A stretch of 64,000 bases of DNA from Adineta steineri (Eukaryota; Rotifera; Eurotatoria; Adinetida; Adinetidae): assembly GCA_905250115.1 (NCBI GenBank), contig CAJNOI010000060.1:451996-515995 (forward strand), in the 5' to 3' direction. The notes below the pieces were generated by a model. That model was given only the letters and a program-made list of their open reading frames with translations, was not told the DNA's origin and ran no database searches. The translations under genes were made by a program, and so were the position numbers. Position 1 is the stretch's first letter. The number at the start of each line of letters is the position of its first letter. Positions 49,795 to 62,908 of the stretch are shown one piece after another.

Positions 49795-51720
49795 ATGAAT
49801 GATACTTCTCCTGATCTAATAAAAGATGCAAAGATTCATCAGCAATTAAATGAAAATCATCTTTCACATAGAGAACTTTTTCGACGACTTGATAAGAATC
49901 ATAATGGTCGAATTGAGGTTGATGAATTATTAGAAAAAGTTGGTGTTGATACTTCGACAAATAATCGTTCGGCTATTGCACGTGTAAGTTAAATTTTTAT
50001 TGAATAAAAAGATTTGAAATTTCTTTTCTAGCGTATTATCGATCAGGCAGGCGGATCACCCACTTCATCTTCTCTTTCATTTGCACAATTTGTTAATTAT
50101 GTTTTAAAACAAGAAAACAAGCTTAGTCTTGCTTTTAGAAATTTAGATGCTAGTCATCAGGGTAAATACACATTTTATTGATTATTAAAATGTCTTGTTT
50201 TTCATTTAGGTAAATTTGATGCAAAAGATTTAGTTTATTATTTTCAAAAATTTGGTATTAAAGTTGATTTAGATGAGGCAAATAAATTAGTGAAAAAGTA
50301 ATGAGATATATATATTGGTTTTAAGAAAAATAATTTATATTCTGTTTAGAATGGATCGAAGTAATTCTTTAGAAATCTCGTATGATGAATGGCGTTCTTT
50401 CTTTATGGTTAATCCTGCCATTCTTGAAACTGTTACCGGTGACCCACATGAAATGCTTCGATATTGGCGTGGAGCAACAGTATATTACTTATTCCGTTCA
50501 AAAAAAACTAAATTCTAGTTTTTCTTTTCTTTTGTATTAGCATTTAGACTTAGGTGAATCACCATATGCTGTGCCTGAAGATAGTGAAACTGAAAATGAA
50601 CTACGATGGAAGAATCTTGTAGCAGGTGGTTGTGCTGGTGCTGTATCAAGAACAGCTACTGCTCCATTTGATCGACTCAAAGTTATTATGCAGGTATGTA
50701 ACTTACAGCATTTATTACCTGCATTGCTTTTTTTACCCGCTAAAATTGTAAAGAATCGATGAATATTGTTAGGTTTCTTAGTATTTGGGCTCAAGACAAC
50801 GTATGTCTATAATAAATAGTTATCTATATTTAATCAAAGAAGGTGGTGTTACAAGTTTATGGCGTGGAAATGGTATTAATGTTGTGAAAATTATGCCTGA
50901 AGCTGCACTTCGATTTGCTTTTTTTGAAGAAGTAAATAATTAATATAAAACTCATATCTTTTATCAATGAATTCATTTTTTTGTAGGCAAAAAAAATTGT
51001 AAAAAAGCTTCAAAACAAAGATCCTGCAGCTGAGACAACAATCATTGAAAGATTTATATCTGGTGCTGCTGCTGGTTTTCTCTCTCAAACCTTTATTTAT
51101 CCATTAGATGTAAATATTATTTTGATTTTCTTAAAATTTATTTTATTCTGTTCAAATATAGGTTTTGAAAGTACGATTTTGTTTAAGACGAACCGGTGAA
51201 TTTTCTAATTGGAAAGATGCTATTAAACGTATATATAGATTTGAAGGACCCCGAGCTTTTTGGCGTGGTTATACTCTTAATCAAATTGGTATAGTGCCTT
51301 ATGCTGGCTTTGACTTAGCATGTTATGAAGTAATATTAGTCTATTTTTAAAAGTCTTTCTAAATCTTTTTTCTCTATATATATTTAGAGTTTGAAACGTC
51401 TTTATATGACTTCCCATAATCGTGAACCTCCTATATATATAGTTCTTAGTTGTGGTGCTATTTCATCATTTACCGGTCAAATGGTAACTTATCCTATATC
51501 TTTACTACGTATACGTCGTCAAGGACAAATTGTACCCTTACCACATATGGATCAAAGCAAAGCTCATCCGGTTTTACCAATTAAAACAATTGTGAAAGAA
51601 ATTTGGCAAAAAGAAGGACTTGTTGGTTTCTATCGTGGTCTTATACCTAATTTGTTAAAAGTTATTCCGGCTGTTTCAATATCATATTTAGTTTATGAAA
51701 CAGTTTTAAAGTCACTGTAA
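49795..51720 (+). CDS. SLC25A24: Calcium-regulated mitochondrial ATP-Mg/Pi carrier (SCaMC type)
   Basis: This exchanges ATP-Mg for phosphate across the inner mitochondrial membrane under Ca2+ control. The N-terminal half has EF-hands: a canonical loop [12 protein letters not shown], a degenerate second one, DASHQGKFDAKD, and [12 protein letters not shown]. After a linker ([20 protein letters not shown]) come three carrier repeats with signatures PFDRLK, PLDVLK and PISLLR; the third lacks the acidic residue, as is usual for this subfamily. About nine exons. GTG ATG occurs at the start and I take the ATG at 49795. It begins 220 bp after RPL9 on the same strand. Confidence 0.93.
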
Positions 51721-51799
51721 CAGTAATTTTTCAAAAAAAAAAATTGTCTTCCGTTATACAATAGGTTAATTTCTTCGTATATCGAATAGTTTCTTGTTT

Positions 51800-51899
51800 N
51801 NNNNNNNNNNNNNNNNNNNNNNNNNNNNNNNNNNNNNNNNNNNNNNNNNNNNNNNNNNNNNNNNNNNNNNNNNNNNNNNNNNNNNNNNNNNNNNNNNNN
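51800..51899. other. Assembly gap (100 N)
   Basis: Exactly 100 undetermined bases, a conventional placeholder for a scaffold join of unknown length. Order across it is not proven by sequence. Confidence 0.99.
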
Positions 51900-54800
51900 C
51901 CAAGTAATATTCATAGAATAGATACAGAACAATGACAACCACAATAAATTCGATAATCATGATGTTGTTAGTTGACCTATTCAATTGAAAAATCTAAAAA
52001 TACTTTGAAGAATTAGAAGTTTTTTGGCAATCTTGATGGGTGAGAATGTGGATGTAACTATGGGTATCGCTTATTTACTCACACCTTACCCTCACTCTCA
52101 ACAATAAGCTTATCGAGGATTTGTAAAAGAGCATTGTAATTGAAAGAAAAATCGATGTATTATTTTTCTTCAGAGACGAAATTTTTTCTTACCTTTCAGC
52201 AACAAACACAATAGGTAACTGTGAAGTTTCACTTTCTACTTTTACGTGTTCTTCATAAAAATAAGCGGCGAGCACATGGTTGTTTGCTCATCATATTAAT
52301 CTTTCATGCTGGTAAAAAACCCAACAACTTTGACTAATGCAATGAGTCGTAGCTGTCATAAATTCCAGAAAAAACCTACATTTTTTTGGCTATAAGACAT
52401 TAAAGTTAACGTTAGAATTTCGTTTGAAAAAGTCATCTTTTGGTATAGGTGTGATAATGAATATTCTACTCCGTTCGTCCACATCTACACGTACATCCTC
52501 GATGAATCATTTATCTGAATGAATAATCAAAAGTTACATATATCACTATAAGTATTTCATAATTCTTATCAAAACGAGAAGAAAAGTAGATTATAAAATA
52601 GAAATTTTCCGTTCTTTTTTTTTTGCTAAATTGTTTATTTCTGATCGAGAATTTATTGTTGATAACAATATTTACATGTACGTCCAAACAGTTCTTCTCT
52701 ATTTACATTATTATCAGACCAATCAGGGCATGCTGACACACAAGCAAGCAATTTATTCTTACTTGACTCTTTTCTACAAGAACGAGAATAATGTACTTTT
52801 TCTTACAAGCGTTCTCGCTAAAATAGTTATTCTCTGAAAACATTAATGTATAAGGTAATAACATAAATGTAGTTCATTCAGATGATCAGCCTTATATACC
52901 TACTTATATTAATCATGTTTACGATTAAAAATTTCGATTAAACTGCTACATTTATTGTAGATATATATTGTATAAGACGAAATTTAACAACTAATCTTGG
53001 AAAAGATATTGATTTTGATTGATTATTTGTAAGATGATTGACATTGAAGAAATTTACTAATGTTGTAAATTACAGAAACTTGATATATACAATATGTTGA
53101 GTATCTTGTGACATCGATAAAATTTCTTTCGAAATATAATCCCATTTAAATCTGTCGATATTGATATTCATATTCCAATTTAGACTTATCTGTTTAGGTT
53201 TTTCAATTACCATATTTTGTTAAAGAATATTCTTGCATTTTTAGATAATACATAATAACATTGCGATGATATCATCGAAGAATACTTAGTAGACACTCGG
53301 ATATATTCAAACTTAATGGTATATTGTAACAGTATTTGTTTGTATAGCGATAATCATACGATGTCTACATGGCCATTATCAATCCGATATATACGATAGG
53401 GATGTTAACCTTCTGTTCAATATGATTTATGTTACCATAAGGCGAAAAAAACGGAATTAAGTGATGCAAAACAATGTTAATCATAGAATAGAGATTAATG
53501 ACGAACTCTTTTGAACCTTTTTTTTATCAACAATCATCACTTTATAGATATTCGAGTAGAAACACTTATAATCAAACCATAAAAAATATGTATTGTTTAG
53601 TTAAAGTGTATATAATCGTACGTTTAAATCTTTGTAACATTTTACATTTATAATTAAGTTCGAAAGTTTAAAGGATTAAATCAAGTACGTATGTGTAAAT
53701 ATACGATTAATAAAATAAAATGAATATGTTAATGATTTATTGATTTAATTATCTAGTAAAAAACTTCTTTTTTTTGTTATATTTACAACTATGTATGTAT
53801 TCTTTTTTTTTCGTCTCTAACATTTTGATAACAATGATGATTGATTGAAGGTTACATACTAGTCGGTACTTGACGCCATTTTTTACGACTCCCTATTATT
53901 CTACAATGTAGTCAATGTTGTATCCGATGATAAGAAAACATAATGTTATACATCTTATCTTCATAGTTAGTCGATTGATCGAGTATCATACATAACTTTA
54001 GTGTCAATTGACCTTTGAAGTATACAAACGACATGATGTAGTACAAAGAAATAAGAAACTGAGAATTTGCCAATTTTCTATGTTAGTTTTACTTACTTAT
54101 TGAAGATATATATTATGTGTTATACATCTCAATATCATTGTCAAGGATATATTTGTACAAGAGAATATATCCAAGGGTATTCTCACCAATGTCACAACAT
54201 ATGATATTACATGAACAATTAACGAATATATACATAGCTGAAGATTGTTTTATTAAGAGATCATAAAAGAATTCTCTTCTAAAAAACAAATTTCATTTTA
54301 TATATATATCATTTCTCTTGACACTGCAATGTGAGACAAGGTTATTATAAAATTAATTTTTATTTGAATCGATGTCTGCCATCAATTTCTTTTTTGTTAT
54401 ATTTAAATGTCTATGTAATTTTAACCTTCTTTAAAATATGTTTTCTGTTTATGAGATAGGAACAACAACAACAAAAACAAAGGTTTTTAAATACTTCTTA
54501 TATAATCATTATGTCTGGCAAATGAACATGTATCTTACGACTAGTCTTAATGAGCACGATTTCATCGTCGTCGTCGTCGTCATAAATTGATCTGTTTAGA
54601 AATGGATTAAGATGGAACGCCTTAGTCTTGTTTCTATGTTTATTTAACAAACTCTATTCTTCGTCTTTCATCGTCTTTGTATTGCGTTGATTGAATCGCT
54701 CGTTCGCCACATATACACATACGCACACTCTCTCTCTTTATCTCTCTTGTTCTCCGAAAAACTAGATATTACGTCATCATCATCTATCGACGATAAGATC

Positions 54801-55813
54801 AAGTGAAGGTCGATTTTCTAAGCCGGAACTTAGATTATAATTATCGGCTAGTTGAAAACGTGCACGAACAAAAACAAACTAGAGCTTCTATCGTGTATTC
54901 ATTAAAAAAAAGAATCTAATCGATTGCCTATTGTGACTCGTCACTTTTTCATTTATATGGTTGTGATTATATTGTTCTGCATCTCATATGTGTATACTTC
55001 TTGCTTTCTGTACATAGAACGGGAGAATGGAGAGAGTGATGGCAGAACGGAAAAGATGGTGGCAACAGCGTTATAAACTTTTTTTCTCTCTCTCTTCTGT
55101 CTCTCTCTCTCTTTCTCTAGTCGAGACACCGATTTCATCCTGCATATATGTGTGTGTGCGTATGTGTTGCATAGAAAGTTACTGTTCGAATTCTTGATAA
55201 GACATTAACAACGGTCGGTGAGTAAATTTTTTTTTTACCGATCTTCTTTTTTTTCTAAGATTGAGCAGAATAATATTGCTAATTGGAATAACTACATCGG
55301 AGAGTTAGAAACACGTAATGAAATTTACATAACCAACATCATTTTCTATTCTGATCGGTACCGATCAAACACTTTATTTTTTTTTTGTATATGTAATCAA
55401 GTGAACATAGAATTAGCTTACAAAATCATTAATCATTTCAAAATACTTACTATTGAATAAGATATTAAATACACACTTAAAGGGAAAAAAATGTTTTGAA
55501 AATAGAAGACAAACTAATTTATTGTTTACATGTTTAGCATAAAAAGTAATAATGATCTATTTATATATAAATACATCTGTATAGTCTAGCCAATACAAGA
55601 CGAACATCTATAAGAGTTATTACACTATTGTCACATCTAATTTGTTCTAGAGTATACACATTTATGACAACAGAAGGATACACTAAGAGATATCATAATT
55701 AAATGGAATAGTTCCATATTTAATCTGTTATCTTGTGTACACATCTGTTCTCACAAAAGACATGTACACTAATACTAATGATCATTTTTGTTTTCTTCTT
55801 CTTCTTCTAGGAA
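51900..55813. other. Gene-poor region upstream of the CAS-like gene
   Basis: No supported exon in about 3.9 kb. It contains telomere-like block H near 52035-52110, a CGT/GTC triplet run at about 54563-54582, a CT-rich tract at about 55083-55118 and long AT stretches. The CAS gene promoter and 5' UTR probably lie in the last kilobase or more. Confidence 0.5.
52036..52110. repeat. Degenerate telomere-like hairpin H
   Basis: GATGGGTGAGAATGTGGATG is followed about 28 bp later by CTCACACCTTACCCTCACTC. Same order of G-rich then C-rich arm as the island elements, but more diverged. A further C-rich remnant lies near 52475-52500. Confidence 0.5.
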
Positions 55814-58115
55814 ATGCAGTTAGCTATTGCACTTTATAATAATGATGTTGATGATGAAGATGAATTAGAATTTCTCAAAGGTGATATATTAACTGTTCTA
55901 ATTGAAAATCCAAATGGTCTCAATGGTTGGTGGTTATGTCAACATAATGGAAAATGTGGTTTATGTCCAGGAAATCGTTTAAAACTTATTTCAGATACAA
56001 CAACATCATCAGAAATTAAATTAGATAAACCAAAATGTTCTTCTCCTTGTCTATCAACAGCATCAGTAAGTTTAAATATAATTCATAGAAAATAAATCAA
56101 TTGAATATCATTTAGATGTATGATAGTCTATCAAATGATTATGATATTCCAATAACAGCATCAACATCATCATCATTGACAACATCCTCATCTGAGCATG
56201 ACTATGATATTCCACACGGATCAGGTGAGAAGACTAATAAAAAAAGAAGAGAAAAGAATTCATTTGCAAGTCAAATCAAACAATTGTTCAGCTGTCGCAC
56301 CAAGCAAAATTTATGTTCTTTTAACTATAGTTTATTATTTAGATGTTATTTCCAATTCACATACTCCAATACCAAATGATTCGTCACCGGAATCTTCATC
56401 ACGTTCATCAGGAATTTATTCTACCAATGATCTTCGTCTATCAGATTTATCTTCATCTTCATCCTCATCAGAATTTCATACATCTACGATGAACGGTAAT
56501 AGTCATACTCATGCATTATCATCATCATCAAGTAAGTTTGACTTCTACGGTCATGGCCTTCACACATTAGCATAGACCATGCTGATTATTATCAGCAAGG
56601 CGCCCGCACATATAGTGATTAAAATAAACATAACATAGCGTGTATGCACATATATTTATGTATTTACCAAATCAAAGTGTTAACTACACATCTGTATTTA
56701 TGTCTATATTACTGAAAAACAGATAATCGACTGTGACTCTCATAGATTTCCTTTTTTTTCTATCGATTGCTTCCAGGCATCATATAAAAAAAACTATATT
56801 ATATCGAGTAAGAATACAAGTTACATAAAAAGAAAATAAATTATGTAATAGAGAGAAGAACATAAGGCACGTCGAGTTCATATTTTTCTCATTAGTCACG
56901 TCTCATTGACTATCAAGTAGTTATCTTGAGAAAAAAAAAACTTTTTCTTATTCTTGATTTAGGTGATATTGATCAATTACAAACTTCTTTTCGAAAATTA
57001 TCTATACGTTCTTTATTACTTGATAAATATCGTCAACTCTTATCAAATTCAAATACTGATTCAATCAATCATTTATTTATTAGTGAATGTCGAATATTTC
57101 TTTATGATTATGGTTGTTTATTAGATCGACATACATATAAAATTTTTAAACAAAATTTACTCTATGAATTAGAGCATATTACAAAGAATAATAATCAACG
57201 AATTATTCAATTAGCAACACAAATCATCTATTTAATAAAACCAATTATTGAATTACGTCTTAAGCAGAAAAATACGAGTTTTTCATCGATACCAGTTGAT
57301 GTTTTTAAAAAACTTAATCTTGAACCCATTGAAGAATTAACAAATGAAAATGAGAATAAAAAAATGCCAACATCTATGTCAACAACACAAATATATGGAA
57401 ATTTTCAAAATAAGAAGTCAAGTAAGAGACTAATAATTGTTTTTTAAAAGGAATTTTTTCTGTCTTATTATATCGATATTAAAAATAAGAAAATGACTTA
57501 TATAACCATGTTTTATTGTATTCATTCTATTTATTAAATCATTAATAGTATATGTATAGTAAATAAGAATTTTATTCTATAGAAGGTCATACTCGTTCTT
57601 TACAAATGACAACATCTAAAACATGTCATTCAAATTTTCTTACTGAAATCAATAATAAATCAGATGATTATGATTATATTGATGATGATTATTCAACAAT
57701 TCCTTCGACAACCACAGATCCACTTGTAAAATGTTATCATCGACATATACGTGAACATATATCATCCATGTTTATGCGTTATACACATCTATCTCAGTTA
57801 AATCGACAATTGAATGAAACAAATACAACTGCATTGTTAATAACTGAAGGCAAAGCACTTATAGTTGCTGGACATAAACTTGTATTTGTACTTGAAACAT
57901 TACATGAACATCTACGACATTCAATCAAAATAAAACAAATTCAAACACCATTAATCTATCTAACAAAACAATTATGTGATGCATTAACATCATTTGTTCA
58001 ATTACTAAAACAATTTAGTAATCAAAACTGTACAAATATTCAAAAATTTCAACATGATACACAAATTATCATGAATTTAGTCAAAAAAATAAAACAACAA
58101 TGTAGTTCAGTTTAA
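55814..58115 (+). CDS. BCAR1: CAS-family adaptor (p130Cas/BCAR1-NEDD9-like)
   Basis: CAS proteins are focal-adhesion scaffolds phosphorylated by FAK and Src. Five exons (55814-56065, 56116-56224, 56343-56531, 56963-57421, 57583-58115) join in phase to 513 aa. The N-terminal SH3 domain (residues 1-60: ALYNN, LEFLKGDILTVL, NGWWLC, PGNRLKL) is typical. A short substrate region follows with YDIP twice. Then come a long Ser-rich stretch, a four-helix-bundle-like segment (IDQLQTSFRKLSIRSLLLDK onward), a DDYDYIDDDYSTIP site where vertebrate CAS has its Src-binding YDYV motif, and a C-terminal helical domain resembling the CAS/FAT-like end. A cttctag acceptor lies three bases before the ATG. Shorter than vertebrate CAS because few YxxP repeats are present. 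Confidence 0.87.
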
Positions 58116-58203
58116 TATCTTTGTTTTTTTTTTATCTCGAATCGCTTTGTTTTTTTTTCTTTTTGCTTTTGATAACTAGTCAGGTATTGTTAAAATGAAT
58201 GAA

Positions 58204-58222
58204 TATATATATATATATATAT
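58204..58222. repeat. AT dinucleotide microsatellite
   Basis: An uninterrupted AT run lies in the short spacer between the CAS-like gene and protease 1. Confidence 0.7.
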
Positions 58223-58269
58223 GACATAAGAATGAAATTTTCTCATATTATTAATAAATGACAAATGTT

Positions 58270-59307
58270 TTATAAACTGATCGTATTTACATTGGACAAA
58301 TATAAAAAATATAACAATAAAATGAGAAGACGAATGTTTGATCTATTATTAATAATAGCATTACTTTCTTCAACAATCACAATACCATCATAACCAACAA
58401 TTAATTTTATCCAATCGATATACATACTTATTCGAGTATAAACACCAGTATAATCACGTAAAGCGCATCGATAACCGTATGATATAATACCTGTCAATAT
58501 CCAACGTTGTTTATGAGTAGAAAAGTACATTATAGGACCACCAGAATCTCCTTGACATGTATCTAGAATAGATTTAATTAAAATAAATTGTTTGTTTGTT
58601 TTTTATTTTCACTTACTTTTTCCTCCGCCTTTAACAGCAGCACAAAATTGTAAATGAATATTTTTTATGATATTATTACATTTTGAATCAGTACTATCGA
58701 TTGCTTCTAATGTAACTTGTCTAAGATTCATAGGAAATAAAAAATCTTCCCATGTTGGAACACCCCAACCAATTGTTATCAATGTTGAATATAATATTGG
58801 ATATCTTATTCGTTGAGATTTAATTACATTTGGTAAACATATTTTTGCGATGTTAATGTCATCCATTGAAATTGATGCATTTAATTTAAGTATTGCAATA
58901 TCATTTTCATTACTTGTTAGATTCCATTTTGGATGAATAAAAATTTGTGATACTATTCTTATTTGTCCATTCGAACTCAATAATGAATCAATGCCCATAG
59001 CGACGGAATAAGGTAAATATTCTTCGGATATTTTTCTAAAACAATGAGCTGCTGTAAGAATAAAATTTTTCGATAAGATAGTTCCACCACATATATGCAT
59101 ATCATTGGAATTTCGAACTGAAACAGCCCAACCCCAACTACGATAAGCTACTGTCTCACCACCAATAATACCAAAATTAATATCAACATTATTACGTGAA
59201 CAACCACATAAATCAGTTGATTTGCATTGAAAAATTGTTGCTTGTATTAAATATAAACTGAAGTAGTTATATATAAGAAAGTGTATATATCGACATAGGC
59301 CAGTCAT
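58270..59307 (-). CDS. Trypsin-fold serine protease 1, altered activation and S1 sites
   Basis: Exons 59307-58617 and 58562-58270 give 327 aa. The N-terminus is hydrophobic (secretory signal), followed by CGCSR, which probably provides the propeptide disulphide. Catalytic triad seen: TAAHC (His57), ENDIAIL (Asp102), GDSGGP (Ser195). Two specificity changes relative to protease 2: the residue before the mature IIGG is Gly, not Arg, so trypsin-like activation is not expected; and the codon assembled across the intron before TCQGDSGGP is AAT, giving Asn at position 189 where trypsins have Asp. The C-terminus is hydrophobic (LLILLLYFLYL), fitting a GPI or membrane anchor. It is a tandem duplicate of the gene at 59871-60905 with the same exon 1 length of 691 bp. 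Confidence 0.88.
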
Positions 59308-59870
59308 GAAATTTTGTCCGTTCTTATGTTGAATATGAACACGATAAAGATATACTGTACTCGAATATATTGTACTTGATGATAAGCAATACTTATTCAG
59401 ATAGTATCAGTATCACAACGACTCTCTCTTTTTTCTTGTTATTCATGCCCTATGCATGCGTTCTTTTTTTTCAGTTCTTTTCTTACAACAGTTCATTATT
59501 CAATGAATAAATTGTATTTTAGACAAACATCTAAAGTTTATATATGATTTTTTATTTATAGAATATAAAAAAATATTATTCTCTCTAAAGTCAATGATTA
59601 ATTATAGAGGACAAAATTTTTTTCCATTCCAAAGAGCTAATTTAGACATCAGTTCCTGTTTAGCTAGACGAATCAATTAACAACGAAAATAATAAGATTT
59701 TATTATCTCTGTGTTTTTTATTATTTGGTCAATTAGACGACAATTATGCAAGAAGGCTATACCTTCGAGGTTATACAAATATATATATAGTCAATATCCA
59801 AAAACTGATTGAAAACTATTATTAGTAACTGATGACGGATATATCTTATACAATTGTAATCGTTATAAAA
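59308..59870. other. Spacer between tandem proteases
   Basis: AT-rich spacer with no exon seen. It holds the promoter of protease 1 and the 3' UTR of protease 2. Confidence 0.5.
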
Positions 59871-60905
<1,035 letters not shown>

Positions 60906-61697
60906 ATTCTTTAATATTCAAAAGTTTTATCTCAAGAGTGTTTTTGTTGTCAGTATACGTTATCTTACAAATGTCGCAAAAAGAATTTCTGTTTCTAATC
61001 TACCTATGTATATTATATCAAACAATACACATTTTATTATTTAATATACAAATTTTAGTTGATACATATAATAGTTAATACACAATAAATTTATTTATTG
61101 AACTACAAGTTTAAACATATTTCTATACAAACGATAAACGAATTTCATTTCTGAAAATTCGACGATTATTGGAATGTGTTGTAGGTATGCATTAGAATAG
61201 TTATAAAATTTTGTACAATTTAATCATCATTTGATTGAACAATCTGAAATTTAACATATTAATAATTCATACAGTTCCGAAAAAACAATATGTCACTTAC
61301 CATTGTGTGTCAGGTACTTGTTCTACGCTGACACCATTCCGTTTATTTTTCAACACATATGCTGTCGATAAAATAAAGAGCAAAGAATAAAAGAAAACGA
61401 TGCCATTTGAGTTTGAATTCTCTCTTCTCTTCCTTTTTTTTCTGTCTCTCTCTCTCTCTTTACAAACTGACCTTTTTCTTTGTTCATATATATTCCGATA
61501 CAATCGATCAATTTACACCAACGATAATAAAAAGAATAGAATCAACTATTCACCTGTATACAATACAAAAGGTCATATATCGATAACCTTTTGTCCATGA
61601 ATAATGAGATAAAATAAAGTGCATGAGATCTCTCTTTTTTTTTTTAATATATATATATTCAACAATATTAAACAATACAAAAAAAAAGAAATCGTTT
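60906..61697. other. Spacer between protease 2 and IFT27
   Basis: No supported exon. A CT-rich tract lies at about 61441-61462 and AT runs occur near 61650. ORFs here run through low-complexity sequence. Confidence 0.5.
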
Positions 61698-62601
61698 CTA
61701 ATAATTGTCACGAGCCATTTTTTCTAATGTTCGAATACGCGTTCGATATCGAGTTACAAATTCACTTGCAAGATATTTAAAAATTTCTCCTATACCTTTG
61801 TTATCTTTCTAAAATAAAACGAGAATTTTACAAAAATCATAAAAACATAATTCAACTTACAGCTGAACATTCAAAAAATCCCATCTTTCGACTAGTAGCC
61901 AATTGTTTACCTTCTTGCGTTGAAACTACTCGGTGATTTTCTTTATCTATTTTATTACCAACCAACACACCTAAATAATAAAATAAATCATTGTAAAGAA
62001 AAAAAAGTCTTCTTTTTTTTAAATCTGTACCAAATATATTATGATCACCACGTGATTGACTTAATTGTTCTAACCACATAGCACAATTTTTAAATGAACT
62101 TCGATTAGTAACATCATATACAATACAATACATATCCATAGTTACCCACTGAAATAGATAGATATATGCAATAAAAATGAGCTATTTGTATAGAAAATAC
62201 ATACGACATCTCTTAAAGCATCAAGATAAACAGAATTGCCAGAACTATCAAATAAGAAAAATTCCTAAAATTATATACATGCATATATTTGTAAAAAGAT
62301 AATTATTGAAATGAATTATTAACGTACCACAGTATCATCGCTATCTGGTACGCGAATTTGTTTGAGAACAAGATCAGCCAAATTTGTCTAAAGAATTCAT
62401 AATTTATATTAATATACGCTCATATAGTCAACTTACGCAATTATACGTCTTAGGATATGCTGTAGCTTCGTTACCAGCAACATGACATATTGCAGTTTTA
62501 CCAACGGTCATATCACCTAAAATATTCATAACAGATCCTTTTATTATTAAAATAAATGTTAACCTACCGACTACAACTAATTTTCCGTGTAGAAGTACCA
62601 T
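61698..62601 (-). CDS. IFT27: Intraflagellar transport protein 27 (Rab-like GTPase)
   Basis: IFT27 is the small GTPase subunit of IFT-B, needed for BBSome export from cilia. Seven short exons give about 180-190 aa. Start MVLLHGKLVVV joins to G-DMTVGKTAICHV, the P-loop (GxxxxGKT). Then TNLADLVLKQIRVPDSDDTV, FFLFDSSGNSVY (G3, DSSG for DxxG), MYCIVYDVTNRSSFKNC, VLVGNKIDKENHR (G4 NKID) and FFECSAV (G5-like). No C-terminal prenylation cysteine is present, as in IFT27. The VPD and LFDS motifs distinguish it from ordinary Rabs. Head-to-head with the dynactin gene, about 307 bp apart. Confidence 0.92.
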
Positions 62602-62908
62602 CTTCAGAATTTTATTACTAGGATAATAATCTTGAAAAGAAGCAAAAGTGAACCATTATGCTATGATGATGGTTAGCAATAACCTTTATTCTGCACATTA
62701 AAATCAAAAATGTATTTATCCGTATATTTTCCAAAATAATTCAAATGATATAAATGTTAGTAAATGAATGTTTTCATTTAGATTATAATTAAAAAAGGAT
62801 TCTAGCGACAATCAGATGAAAGCTGATTGGTTTACAGAATATAGGAATGACTCATTTATATTTGTCAGTCTGTCATAGACATCATTCATTTGACATCTCG
62901 TTTTGAAA
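62602..62908. promoter_or_regulatory. Bidirectional promoter region, IFT27 / dynactin p150
   Basis: 307 bp between divergent start codons. No coding sequence seen; presumably drives both genes. Confidence 0.5.

Noticed and set aside
51693..51984. ORFs crossing 51800-51899
   Set aside because: They consist largely of undetermined bases from the assembly gap.
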